Source: Arthrobacter silvisoli
GTDB taxonomy: Bacteria > Actinomycetota > Actinomycetes > Actinomycetales > Micrococcaceae
Length of the DNA: 64,000 nucleotides
Reading direction: 5' to 3'
NCBI RefSeq assembly: GCF_003369445.1
Contig: NZ_QRCU01000076.1
Coordinates: 62,001 to 126,000 of the forward strand
A program made the position numbers and the translations under genes. Numbering within the stretch: the stretch's first letter is position 1; the number at the start of each line of letters is the position of its first letter. Shown here one piece after another: positions 1 through 7,978 of the stretch. Under the pieces are notes generated by a model, which saw only the letters and a list, made by a program, of their open reading frames with translations, searched no databases and was not told the origin of the DNA.

Positions 1-546
1 TTGCCGGCGCTTGCCTCCCTGCCGTCCAACGCCGAAGTGGTCCTGATCGGTTCCTTCTCGAAAACCCTGAGTCCGTGGCTGCGCTGCGGCTACCTCGTAG
101 TCCGGGGAGCCGCGGGGGAGCGGATCAAAAGGGCCAGGGAAGAGTTGGATACCCCGGTGTCAGGTATCTTGCAGTCCGCGCTGGCCAACTACGTCGACGG
201 CGGCGGGCTGGCACGGCACATTGCCCGGGCCCGGCGCCAGTATGCCCACCGGCGGGCGCTGATGATCGACCGCCTGGGAGCGCGGGACGACCTGAAGCTG
301 GCAGCCCTCGACGGCGGACTCCACGCCATCGTCCGCCTCGACGGGAGCGTGGACGCCCGCGCCGTCGTCGAAGAAGCGCTGAAGCACGACGTGTGCGTGG
401 TGGCCTTGGAGGGGTATTTTGCCGAAGCCGCCCCGGAGAACGGGCTGGTTATCGGCTACGGTGCGCCCTCGGACCTGCAATTGGCCCGCGCGCTGGACAT
501 TATCACCGCCATTATCGATCGGAAGGCGAATGGAGCCATCGCCTGA
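1..546 (+). CDS. MocR-type PLP-dependent aminotransferase-like regulator, 3' part
   Basis: The reading frame is already open at the left edge, so only the last 181 codons are present. The segment matches the C-terminal half of a fold-type I aminotransferase. It carries the PLP-lysine motif SFSKTLSP (Lys at about residue 21 of the visible part), followed by GYLVV and a long helical small domain ending in IGYGAP. In MocR/PdxR proteins this half is fused to an N-terminal GntR winged helix, which would lie outside the window. The MocR call is therefore by family resemblance; a stand-alone aminotransferase is also possible. The gene ends at a TGA and is followed by a strong hairpin shared with the convergent dodecin gene. 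Confidence 0.75.
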   Translation: MPALASLPSNAEVVLIGSFSKTLSPWLRCGYLVVRGAAGERIKRAREELDTPVSGILQSALANYVDGGGLARHIARARRQYAHRRALMIDRLGARDDLKLAALDGGLHAIVRLDGSVDARAVVEEALKHDVCVVALEGYFAEAAPENGLVIGYGAPSDLQLARALDIITAIIDRKANGAIA

Positions 547-600
547 TCCAGATGAGACGGTGGCACGCCGGCCCCGCCGTGCTACCCCGGCAACAAGAAC

Positions 601-638
601 GGGGAGGACCGGGCGCCCAAGATGCGCCGGTCCTCCCC
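601..638. terminator. Bidirectional hairpin between convergent genes
   Basis: A perfect 12-bp inverted repeat (601-612 with 627-638, starting GGGGAGGACC) with a 14-nt loop sits between the end of the MocR-type gene and the end of the dodecin gene. An inner GCGC pairing can lengthen it. No clear T-run follows, which is common for GC-rich actinobacterial terminators. Confidence 0.6.
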
Positions 639-701
639 GCAAAGTACTTTCCGGTATCCCGGGTGCTGCCCCTTTCCCGGGTGCGGCCGGTGCGCGTGGA
701 G

Positions 702-911
702 TCAGCGTTCCAGCCGGAAGCCTAGCTTGATGGTGACCTGCCAGTCGGCCACGTCGCCCTCGCTGAGGTGGCCGCGGATTTCCTTCACTTCGAACCAGTC
801 GAGGTGCCTGAGGGTCTGTTTTGCGGTGGCGATGCCGTTCTTGATGGCGGCGTCGATGCCTTCGGAAGAAGTCCCAACAATCTCGGAAATGCTGTAAGTG
901 TGGTCAGCCAT
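702..911 (-). CDS. Dodecin family flavin-binding protein
   Basis: A 69-residue protein with the dodecin pattern: a beta strand, one long helix, then strands containing DWFEVKEIRGHL. The Trp in that motif stacks on the bound flavin in characterised dodecins. Dodecins form hollow dodecamers that store or buffer riboflavin, FMN or FAD in the cytoplasm. The start is the ATG at 911, preceded by GAGGAG at good spacing; an in-frame ATG further upstream lacks such a site. It is a monocistronic gene convergent with the MocR-type gene. The family assignment is firm; the flavin carried is not predictable from sequence. Confidence 0.9.
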   Translation of the reverse strand: MADHTYSISEIVGTSSEGIDAAIKNGIATAKQTLRHLDWFEVKEIRGHLSEGDVADWQVTIKLGFRLER

Positions 912-1037
912 TTTTGTGCTCCTCGCGATCGTCCTTGATGCCTGCGGGCGGGCATGGCCCGGCAAGCAGGCGGTGAGAGCAGGCTAACCCAGGCCGGAGC
1001 TCGCGGCTAGACACTCACCGGCGATTCCAGACAAAAT

Positions 1038-1092
1038 GCGGGGCCCGCTCTGCGTCCTTTGGAGGATCCATTGGACGCAGAGCGGGCCCCGC
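1038..1092 (-). terminator. Intrinsic terminator of the GntR regulator gene
   Basis: A perfect 20-bp inverted repeat (1038-1057 with 1073-1092) with a 15-nt loop lies 17 bp past the regulator's stop. On the minus strand the right arm is followed by ATTTTGTC, giving a classic stem plus U-rich tail. Confidence 0.85.
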
Positions 1093-1109
1093 AACGGGGG
1101 CGAGGGCCC

Positions 1110-1811
1110 TTAGGCCTCCAGTACGTAGTTCTTCAGGTCGTCCAGGGTCTGCTGCATGTGGGCGTCCATGGCCTGGCGCGCCTTGTCCGGGCTGCCGGCG
1201 GCCAGCGCGTCGAGGATGTTGCGGTGGTGCCCGATCGCGTGTTCCTGGATCTCGGGAACCTTGGAGGTCTGGGTTCGGCGGGTTTCCAGGACGCGGTGCA
1301 GGGGCTCGAAGAGCACGGCGACGAACACGTTGCCGGAGGCGTGCAGGATCACGTCATGGAAGGCCAGGTCCGCCTCCACGAACGCGGAGACGTCGTTGCT
1401 CTCGTGGGCTGCCTGCATGGCGTCGACGTGGCCGCGGAGCTTATCCACTTCCGCTGCCGAGATCCTGGACGCTGCCAGTTCGCAGGCTCCGGTTTCGAGC
1501 ATGCGCCGCAGTTCGATGAGCTGGACGGCCGCGGCGGCGTCGTTCTCCCCTTCGGAGGCGGCGCGCAGCACAGCCTCGAGGGAGGCCCAGCGGCTGAGCG
1601 GGTTCACGAAGGTTCCGCGGCCGCGTTCCACGCTGAGGATCTGCTGCGCCTGGAGGGTCTTCATGGCTTCGCGGACGGTCATCCGGCTGACTTCGTGTTT
1701 CGCGCTGAGCTCGAGTTCCCCGGGGACCACCGTTCCGGGCGGAAATTCGCCCGCCACGATGCGGTCCAGCAACTCATCAGCGACGACGCCGACCAGCGAC
1801 TTGCGTGCCAT
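1110..1811 (-). CDS. GntR family (FadR subfamily) transcriptional regulator
   Basis: A 233-residue cytoplasmic DNA-binding protein. Residues about 5-75 form the GntR winged helix, with SRMTVREAMKTLQ as the recognition region and RGRGTFV as the wing. The remainder is an all-helical FCD ligand domain. The start is the ATG at 1811, with GGAG just upstream. A perfect TGTCTGACA palindrome lies in its own promoter, and an extended copy lies in front of the sugar-acid operon at 5451-10380. The simplest reading is an autoregulated repressor of that operon, released by the substrate or an intermediate. The secreted amylase gene sits between regulator and target. The family is certain; the target rests on the shared operator. 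Confidence 0.88.
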   Translation of the reverse strand: MARKSLVGVVADELLDRIVAGEFPPGTVVPGELELSAKHEVSRMTVREAMKTLQAQQILSVERGRGTFVNPLSRWASLEAVLRAASEGENDAAAAVQLIELRRMLETGACELAASRISAAEVDKLRGHVDAMQAAHESNDVSAFVEADLAFHDVILHASGNVFVAVLFEPLHRVLETRRTQTSKVPEIQEHAIGHHRNILDALAAGSPDKARQAMDAHMQQTLDDLKNYVLEA

Positions 1812-1874
1812 GGTGCTCCGTTCCCTTGCGCCGGCTGGGCCGGCTTGCCGGTGTCGCCGCGAGGGCAACACCAT

Positions 1875-1889
1875 AGATGTCTGACATTT
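1875..1889. promoter_or_regulatory. Predicted operator for the GntR regulator (autoregulatory copy)
   Basis: AGATGTCTGACATTT is centred 72 bp upstream of the regulator's start codon. Its core ATGTCTGACAT (1877-1887) is a perfect palindrome around a single T. The same core occurs in front of the kinase gene at 5392-5408. Confidence 0.65.
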
Positions 1890-1930
1890 TACGCCGCGTT
1901 GCAGCGCCCCGCCTGTCACCCGGTGAAACA

Positions 1931-1969
1931 CTGGCCCGCGTTGCGCACAATCGACGCAACGCGGGCCAG
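1931..1969 (-). terminator. Hairpin terminator downstream of the amylase
   Basis: A perfect 15-bp stem (1931-1945 with 1955-1969) with a 9-nt loop sits 30 bp past the amylase stop. TGTTTC follows on the amylase strand and GGTTTTA on the other. Confidence 0.7.
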
Positions 1970-1999
1970 GGTTTTACGAGTCTATAGGGGTGGAGGGCT

Positions 2000-4801
2000 T
2001 CAGCCGGCCATGATGAGGTGGCTGGCCGGGTCGTAGCGGAAGGTCACCGGGCCGCCGGGGTGGTTGAGCAGGATATTGCTGCCGTTGGCCGCACCGCCCA
2101 GCCCGTAGTTCTCAGCCCAGGAATTGTTGATGGCGGCCTTGAATTCGTAACTGCCCGCCGGGAGGTCGGCTACGGGGAGCTTCCAGAGGCCTTCGGCCGG
2201 ATCGTAGGCGAGCTGGGCCTGGGCGCAATCCGGCATCCAGTCCCCGGCGCAGCCCAGTTCCGAGTCCAGGCTGCCTGGCACGGACACAGCTCCAGGCTGC
2301 TGTCCGGCGTAGGCGGCACGGATGACGTTGGTGCTGTGGTCGTAGATGAACGTGACAGCGCCGCCCGGGTGGTCCAGGGCGATGTTGGCTCCGTTGGCCT
2401 CCCCGCCTGCTCCGTAGTTCTCGTCCCAGCTGCCGTTGAGTGCCGCCTTGAACTCGTAGTGGCCGGCCGGCAGTTCCGGGACGCGCAGCAGCCACAGCCG
2501 GTGCGTGGGGTCGTAGTTCATGCCGGCCTGGGCGCAGCCGGGCTGCCAGTCCGCGGAGCAGCCCAGTTCGCTGTTGAGGCTGCCGGCCACCGTGACCGAA
2601 TCCGGCTGGGTGGGTTCGCCGACGGTCCCACTGCGGATATCGCTGGTGGCAGTGTGGCCGGCGTTGTCCAGCACGACGGCCCGGTATTCGACGCTGGTGC
2701 CCGATGCCAGGGCGGACACGTCGTGGAAGACCTGGTACGGGGCGTTGTCATCGACGCCGATCCGCTGCCAGTCGCCGCCCGGAACGCGGGCTTCGAAGCT
2801 GACTTCGTTGAACGACGCGCTGTCGACGGCGGCACTGACCTTCATGCGGCTGCTGTCCGCGGCGGCGGTGGCGGGCTTGCCAAGCGCGACGGCGGGCGCC
2901 GCCAGGGAGGCGGGGAGCTTGTCGACGGCGCGGTACACCACAGCCGAGAGCGGCGGCACGGTGATGGCCAGGGTGGTGTCCGCCGCCGTCGTGAGTTCCT
3001 TTGCCGCGTCGCCGTAGATCCGCTTGAATCCGGCGTTGGCCCGGTAGGTGGGCACGGCGGCGGTCTGTGTGGTTTCACTGTTGTTCAGCGCCACCAGGTA
3101 CTCGCGCTGTTCCGTGGCTCCGGTGCGGGAGAAAGCGTAGATGCCGGGACCGTCCGCGGCATAGCGGTGCTGCTGGGCGCCGTCGCGCAGGGCGGGGTGC
3201 TCCTTGGTGAGGGCGGCGAGTTCCTTGATCTTGCGGTATAGGGGGTGACCGGTGGTGAAGTTGGCGGTGGCGTGCGTGGCCGAGGTGCCCAGCAGGTCGT
3301 CGTCGAGGTATTCCTGGACCTGGCTGGCGAACATCGGCTGGCGGGAGTCCTGGTCCCCGCCGGCTCCCGTGAAGCCCTGTTCGTCGCCGTAGTAGACCAC
3401 GGGGTTGCCGCGCGAGAAGTACATCAGTTCGTGGGCCAGGCTGTCCCGCTTGACCAACTCGGTGTCGGTGGCACCGGCGTTGTCCTGGGAGATGAACATG
3501 CCGATCCGGCCCATGTCGTGGTTACCCAGGAAGGTGGGCAGCTGGTAGACGTTGGAGTCGGCGTCGGTGTACCAGTCGTCCCCGCCGAAGAAGTCCTGCA
3601 GGCCGGATGCCTTGCTGCTTTGCGAGGCGAAGCTGCGGGCCGCGCCCTGGAAACCGAAGTCCAGCACGGCCTGCATTTGGTTCCGGGTGGTGTACTTCGA
3701 GGTGAGGCTCTTGGAGGTGTCGAAGACCTCGCCGAACATGAAGAACTCGTCCTTGCCCTGGGCCTTCGCGTAGCTGAGGACCCGCGGGCCGAACTGCTGC
3801 CAGAACTCGTCGTTGACGTGCTTCATGGTGTCGATCCGGAAGCCGTCGATCCCGAAGTCCCGGATCCAGCCCGTGTAGATGTCCACCATGCCGTTGACCA
3901 CGCGCGGCTGCTCCGTGAAGAGATCGTCCAGGCCGAAGAAGTCCCCGTAGGTGGAGTCCTCACCGGCGAAGTTCGTGTTGCCGCGGTTGTGGTAGAGCGT
4001 GGGGTCGTTGAGCCAGGCCGGGACCTTGACGTCCTTCTCCGCGTCGGGAACGAACGGCGTATAGGGGAAGGATGTGGCCGCGTCGAGGGTCGGGAAGTCC
4101 TGGGTGCCGGCGTATGCATGGTCGTCGAAGACCTCGCCGCTTGCGGTGCGGTAGGGTTCGGTGGCCTTGGAGATGTAGGGCGCGGAGGAGGTCTCCCGGT
4201 ACTGGATGACGTCCGCGGTGTGGTTGGCGATGATGTCGAAGTAGACCTTCATGCCGCGTGAGTGAGCGGCGTCGATCAGCGACTTCAGCTCGGCGTTCGT
4301 GCCCAGGTGCGGGTCGATCTGGGTAAAGTCCGTGACCCAGTAACCGTGGTAACCGGCCGAGCTGTTGTCCAGTTGCCCGCCGCCCTGGACTGCTTTGTTC
4401 TTGAAGCTCGGGGTGAGCCAGAGGGCGTTGGTGCCCAGGCCCTTGATGTAGTCCAGGCGGTCCTGCATGCCCTTGAGGTCCCCGCCGTTGTAGTAGCCCT
4501 TGCGGGTGGGTTCGAAGCCGGAAACCAAGGGGTCCGGGCCGAGGCCGCCGGTGTCGTTGGCGGTGCTGCCGTTGTTGAAACGGTCGGCCATGACGAAGTA
4601 GAAATTCTGCTCGCTGATGCCGCCGCGGACCGAGTGCCCGGCGTCGGGCGAGGGTTTCCGGGCGGTTTCTGCGGCGCCTGCCGGTGCGGTAGTGGAACAG
4701 GCCAGTGCTGCGGCCAGGACGACGGCGGCGGCCCGGCCGAGCGGCCGACGGTGGCCGGTCCGGCGCGCAGCTGTGCGCTTGGAGGTTCTGGGGAATGACA
4801 A
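2000..4801 (-). CDS. Secreted GH13 alpha-amylase with two C-terminal X25-type modules
   Basis: About 933 residues. An arginine-rich N-region, a hydrophobic core and a likely APAGA|AE cleavage site form a signal peptide. The GH13 catalytic barrel follows with DIIANHT (about 188), GFRID (nucleophile Asp, about 318), GEVFD (acid/base Glu, about 355) and FLGNHD (about 424). After a beta domain comes a fibronectin-like segment (about 655-735). Two tandem modules then follow, each starting GSL(N/D)SELGC and containing PAG(H/S)YEFKAA; they resemble the X25 modules of pullulanases. The role is extracellular starch or glycogen breakdown. I prefer the TTG at 4801, with GAAAGG upstream; an ATG at 4876 would add 25 residues in front of the signal peptide. 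Two LacI-like boxes upstream suggest sugar control. Confidence 0.88.
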   Translation of the reverse strand: MSFPRTSKRTAARRTGHRRPLGRAAAVVLAAALACSTTAPAGAAETARKPSPDAGHSVRGGISEQNFYFVMADRFNNGSTANDTGGLGPDPLVSGFEPTRKGYYNGGDLKGMQDRLDYIKGLGTNALWLTPSFKNKAVQGGGQLDNSSAGYHGYWVTDFTQIDPHLGTNAELKSLIDAAHSRGMKVYFDIIANHTADVIQYRETSSAPYISKATEPYRTASGEVFDDHAYAGTQDFPTLDAATSFPYTPFVPDAEKDVKVPAWLNDPTLYHNRGNTNFAGEDSTYGDFFGLDDLFTEQPRVVNGMVDIYTGWIRDFGIDGFRIDTMKHVNDEFWQQFGPRVLSYAKAQGKDEFFMFGEVFDTSKSLTSKYTTRNQMQAVLDFGFQGAARSFASQSSKASGLQDFFGGDDWYTDADSNVYQLPTFLGNHDMGRIGMFISQDNAGATDTELVKRDSLAHELMYFSRGNPVVYYGDEQGFTGAGGDQDSRQPMFASQVQEYLDDDLLGTSATHATANFTTGHPLYRKIKELAALTKEHPALRDGAQQHRYAADGPGIYAFSRTGATEQREYLVALNNSETTQTAAVPTYRANAGFKRIYGDAAKELTTAADTTLAITVPPLSAVVYRAVDKLPASLAAPAVALGKPATAAADSSRMKVSAAVDSASFNEVSFEARVPGGDWQRIGVDDNAPYQVFHDVSALASGTSVEYRAVVLDNAGHTATSDIRSGTVGEPTQPDSVTVAGSLNSELGCSADWQPGCAQAGMNYDPTHRLWLLRVPELPAGHYEFKAALNGSWDENYGAGGEANGANIALDHPGGAVTFIYDHSTNVIRAAYAGQQPGAVSVPGSLDSELGCAGDWMPDCAQAQLAYDPAEGLWKLPVADLPAGSYEFKAAINNSWAENYGLGGAANGSNILLNHPGGPVTFRYDPASHLIMAG

Positions 4802-4848
4802 GTGATTGAGCCTTTCACGAGACGGGGTGCTGTGTGGCAAGTCACAAC

Positions 4849-4862
4849 TGTAAGCGTTTGCT
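4849..4862. promoter_or_regulatory. LacI/CRE-like box upstream of the amylase
   Basis: TGTAAGCGTTTGCT has the AA-n-CG-n-T core of LacI/GalR-family operators but only partial dyad symmetry. It lies about 50 bp from the amylase start. Confidence 0.4.
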
Positions 4863-4924
4863 GGACGTTTATCCACGATTTTCCGGGACCGTTTGCGAGT
4901 TTTGGTGATCGATCTGGCGAAACT

Positions 4925-4940
4925 CTGGAAACGCTTCCAG
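4925..4940. promoter_or_regulatory. LacI-family operator upstream of the amylase
   Basis: CTGGAAACGCTTCCAG is a 16-bp dyad with a central CG and one mismatched pair. This is the typical LacI/GalR or CcpA-type form. It lies about 130 bp upstream of the amylase start and fits carbohydrate-responsive control. No LacI-family gene is present in the window. Confidence 0.6.
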
Positions 4941-5391
4941 CATGCACACTCTGCTGGATCACCCCCGCGTTGGCTGGAAAGCGCAGGGCCTTCACGGTTT
5001 CCTCAGGTCGTGGTGCCGGGTGATCCGGCAGAATGTCGGGCAGCCCATTGAGATTGGGCCAGGGCGTGGTGGATTCCGCGGCATCTTTCGATCGGCGCCT
5101 GGCTGCCTTGTGGAAACATGCGGCGCGGCGTGGCCTTTTTTCGGAATGTTGCCGCGGAAAGCTGCAGGCTCGACGTTGGAGCCCCGGCCGCGACTGGGAA
5201 CAAGCCCGCGGTCGGCGAAGAGCCGGCCGGGGTTCCTTGGGATATGGCCAGGCGCTGTGATTCCCTCGCCGTTGCCGCCGGCGTCGGCCGTGCAGGAGCC
5301 GGCCCGGGTCAAGGTGTCAGCCATCCGGCCATCGTAGCGACGCAGGTCACTTGCGCCGTGGTGGCCGGCCGTGTCACACTGGTGCAAATGC

Positions 5392-5408
5392 AAGATGTCT
5401 GACATCTT
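5392..5408. promoter_or_regulatory. Predicted GntR operator of the sugar-acid operon
   Basis: A 17-bp perfect palindrome, AAGATGTC-T-GACATCTT, centred about 50 bp upstream of the kinase start. It extends the palindrome in the promoter of the GntR gene at 1110-1811, which makes that protein the likely repressor. Confidence 0.7.
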
Positions 5409-5450
5409 ACATTCCTGAACAAAACAGCCTTCCCACACAATGGAGTGCCC

Positions 5451-6938
5451 GTGGCCCTTGAAGCCGACGTCCTGGCCGCCTTCCCGGCCGAAGTCCAGGT
5501 TCCCGCCCAGCTCGTGGCCGACGCCGTCGCCGCGTCCGCTGCCGCCTCGCCGCGTATCCTCGTGGTCCTGGACGACGACCCCACCGGAACCCAATCCGTG
5601 GCGAAACTGCCCGTGCTGACCCGCTGGGACGTCGCCGACTTCGGCTGGGCCTTCACCCACGTGGTCGGAAACGGCCTGGAACCCGCTGTCTACGTCCTCA
5701 CCAACACCCGCAGCCTGGACCCCGCCGAGGCCGCCGCCCGCAATGAGGAAATCGTCCGCAACGCCCTCGCCGCAGCCCCGGCCGCCGGCGTCCGCGTGGG
5801 CTTCGTCAGCCGCTCCGACTCCACCCTCCGCGGCCACTACCCGCTGGAAACGGACGTCATCGCGGCCACGGTCGCCGAGGTTGACGGTGTTGCCACCGAC
5901 GGCGTGGTGATCGTTCCGGCCTTCCCCGACGCCGGCCGGGTCACCATCGGCGGCGTGCACTACATGCGCGGCGATGCCGGCACCCTCACCCCGGTCTCCG
6001 AGACCGAATTCGCCAAGGACGCCACCTTCGGCTTCGCCAACTCCGAGATGGCGAAGTACGTGGAGGAAAAGTCCGGAGGCCGCTTGGCCGCCGGGGACGT
6101 GATCGTGCTGGACCTGAACACCATCCGCGCGGGTGCCGCTGCAGGCGCCCCCGCGATCTCCGCCAAGGCCATCGCCGACGCCATCGAATCCGCCACCGAC
6201 TCCACACCGATCGTGGCCGACATCGTCACCGAAAACGACTTCCGCCTGCTCGCCCTCGGCCTCGAGGAAGCCGAACACCGCGGAAAGAAGCTCCTCTACC
6301 GCGTGGGCCCGCCGTTCGTCCGCGGCCGCATCGGCCAGGAAATCCGTGCCGCCCTCAGCGGCGAGGAAGCCTATGAGGGCAACACCCCCTCCACCGCCGG
6401 CGGCCTGATCGTGGTCGGCTCGCACGTGGGACTCACCACCCGCCAGCTCAACGTCCTCACCGCCGAGCACAGCTCCGCCCGCATCGTCGAGATCGACGTC
6501 GAGAAGCTGCTCGCAGACGAAAGCGAAGCTGACGATTACCTCGGCACCGTCGTGTCCGCCGTCGTCGATGCCCTGCACGAAGGCGACGTGATCGTCCACA
6601 CCAGCCGGCTGCTGATCAAGAGCGACGACGCCGCCGCGAGCCTGCGGATCGCCCGCACCGTCTCCGCCGCCGTCGTGAGCGTGGTGAACCGCACGCTGAA
6701 GACCTTCCCGCCGCGCTTCGTCATCGCCAAGGGCGGCATCACCTCCTCCGACGTCGCCGCGCACGGCCTGGAAATCCGCCACGCGATCGTCCGCGGGCCG
6801 ATGCTCCCGGGCATCGTCTCCCTCTGGGAGCCGGTGGACGGCCCCGCCAAGGGCATCCCGTACATCGTCTTTGCCGGCAACGTGGGCAACGACGACTCCC
6901 TCGCCCAGGTCACCCGCAAGCTCAGCACTTCCTTCTAA
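5451..6938 (+). CDS. Four-carbon acid sugar kinase family protein (DUF1537, OtnK-like)
   Basis: A 495-residue cytoplasmic kinase of the DUF1537 family, whose characterised members phosphorylate threonate or 2-/3-oxo-tetronate with ATP. The N-terminal substrate domain shows LDDDPTGTQS (about 39-48) and SRSDSTLRGHY (about 120-130). The C-terminal nucleotide domain includes VVGSHVGLTTRQ and AKGGITSSD. GTG at 5451 is chosen because GGAG ends five bases before it; GTG at 5445 overlaps that site. It is the first gene of a four-gene operon with dehydrogenase, permease and aldolase, and the GntR operator is just upstream. The family is certain; the true substrate is not, because the partner aldolase differs from that of the known tetronate pathways. 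Confidence 0.88.
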   Translation: MALEADVLAAFPAEVQVPAQLVADAVAASAAASPRILVVLDDDPTGTQSVAKLPVLTRWDVADFGWAFTHVVGNGLEPAVYVLTNTRSLDPAEAAARNEEIVRNALAAAPAAGVRVGFVSRSDSTLRGHYPLETDVIAATVAEVDGVATDGVVIVPAFPDAGRVTIGGVHYMRGDAGTLTPVSETEFAKDATFGFANSEMAKYVEEKSGGRLAAGDVIVLDLNTIRAGAAAGAPAISAKAIADAIESATDSTPIVADIVTENDFRLLALGLEEAEHRGKKLLYRVGPPFVRGRIGQEIRAALSGEEAYEGNTPSTAGGLIVVGSHVGLTTRQLNVLTAEHSSARIVEIDVEKLLADESEADDYLGTVVSAVVDALHEGDVIVHTSRLLIKSDDAAASLRIARTVSAAVVSVVNRTLKTFPPRFVIAKGGITSSDVAAHGLEIRHAIVRGPMLPGIVSLWEPVDGPAKGIPYIVFAGNVGNDDSLAQVTRKLSTSF

Positions 6939-6957
6939 GAATTCAATGGAGAACACC

Positions 6958-7857
6958 ATGACCAGCAACTACACCGTCACCGTCCTGGGCCTGGGCGCCA
7001 TGGGCCTGCCCATGGCCACCCGCCTGGCCTCCCAGCTGACCGTCCACGGTTTCGACATCGCCGAACCGCGGCTGGACCTGGCCCGCGACGCCGGCATCAA
7101 GACCTTCGCCTCGGCCCGCGAAGCTTCCCAGGATGCCGATGCCCTGCTGCTGGCCGTCCGCAACGGCGAACAGCTCAACGACGTCCTCTTCGGCGGGAAC
7201 GGCGTGGCCTCCGTGCTCAAGCCGGGCGCCGTCGTCATCCTCGGCAGCACCGTGGGCACCGAAGCAATCCCGGCAACGGTCGAGCGGCTGGCGGCGTACG
7301 GCGTCGACCTCGTTGACGCGCCGCTGTCCGGCGGACCCAAGCGCGCCGGCGAAGGCGATCTGCTGATCGTGGTCGGCGCCGCCCCGGGCGCCCTCGAAAA
7401 GGCCCGCCCCGCACTGGAGCTGCTGGCGTCCACGCTCAGCATCGTGGGCGACAAGCCCGGCGACGGCCAGGCCCTCAAGACCGTCAACCAGCTGCTGTGC
7501 GGTGTGCACATCGCGGCCGCCGCCGAAGCCCTGGCCCTTGCCGACGCCCTCGGCCTGGACCAGGAGAAGACCCTGGCCGCCCTCGAAGCAGGCGCCGCAG
7601 GTTCCTTCATGCTCTCCAACCGCGGCCCGCGCATCCTCGAGGCCTACAGCGAAGACGGCGCCGAGGTGCTGTCCCGCCTGGACATCTTCGTCAAGGACAT
7701 GGGCATCGTGGGCAAGGCCACCCGCGCCGCCGGACTGGCCGCACCCGTGGCCGCCGCCGCAGAACAGCTCTACCTGCTCGGCCAGGCCCAGGGCCTCGCC
7801 GCCGCCGACGACTCCGCAGTCATCAAGGTCGTCGCGCCCACCCGGCGCACCAAGTAA
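6958..7857 (+). CDS. NAD(P)-dependent beta-hydroxyacid dehydrogenase (LtnD/3-HIBDH family)
   Basis: 299 residues, the usual family length. The Rossmann motif GLGAMG is at residues 11-16, the substrate-binding DAPLSGG at about 120, and the catalytic Lys of ALKTVNQ at about 174. The helical C-terminal half is typical of this family. The enzyme should oxidise the 2- or 3-hydroxyl of a sugar acid with NAD(P)+, supplying the oxo-acid for the kinase encoded upstream. ATG at 6958 has GGAG in front of it and follows the kinase stop by 19 bp. The end of the gene is part of a small tandem duplication that repeats the stop-codon region. LtnD-type threonate dehydrogenases are the nearest characterised relatives. 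Confidence 0.87.
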   Translation: MTSNYTVTVLGLGAMGLPMATRLASQLTVHGFDIAEPRLDLARDAGIKTFASAREASQDADALLLAVRNGEQLNDVLFGGNGVASVLKPGAVVILGSTVGTEAIPATVERLAAYGVDLVDAPLSGGPKRAGEGDLLIVVGAAPGALEKARPALELLASTLSIVGDKPGDGQALKTVNQLLCGVHIAAAAEALALADALGLDQEKTLAALEAGAAGSFMLSNRGPRILEAYSEDGAEVLSRLDIFVKDMGIVGKATRAAGLAAPVAAAAEQLYLLGQAQGLAAADDSAVIKVVAPTRRTK

Positions 7858-7874
7858 CACGCCACCAAGTAACA
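7848..7874 (+). repeat. Tandem duplication of a stop-codon region
   Basis: CACCAAGTAACA occurs at 7848-7859 and again at 7863-7874, a period of 15 bp. The first copy contains the dehydrogenase stop codon. The second repeats the same in-frame stop outside the gene. Confidence 0.8.
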
Positions 7875-7902
7875 AGCCCCCAAGCAGTACATCCCCAAAG
7901 CC

Positions 7903-7933
7903 GCTTGACGGCGGTCCCCCTCCGCCGTCAAGC
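7903..7933 (+). other. Intra-operon hairpin between dehydrogenase and permease genes
   Basis: A perfect 12-bp stem (GCTTGACGGCGG at 7903-7914, complement at 7922-7933) with a 7-nt loop sits in the 121-bp gap. No T-run follows. It may lower expression of the permease and aldolase, protect the upstream mRNA end, or act as a leaky terminator. Confidence 0.6.
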
Positions 7934-7978
7934 AACCCCGCTAGCCTTTAACTAGCACGTCAAAGGAGACAATCCCCG

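Larger units (their letters stand above)
4802..5450. other. Divergent regulatory region between amylase and sugar-acid operon
   Basis: This 649-bp gap separates two divergent transcription units. It holds two LacI-type boxes near the amylase and the GntR operator next to the kinase gene. Between about 4945 and 5385 I found no gene with a convincing start, ribosome site or family motif. Confidence 0.6.

Noticed and set aside
5003..5402. Several short frames in the amylase-operon gap
   Set aside because: None has a ribosome site, a recognisable family or coupling to a neighbour.
4992..6968. Long minus-strand reading frame opposite the kinase gene
   Set aside because: It is the GC-skew shadow of the DUF1537 kinase; composition is Gly/Asp/Ala-rich with no motif, and the plus strand gene is convincing.
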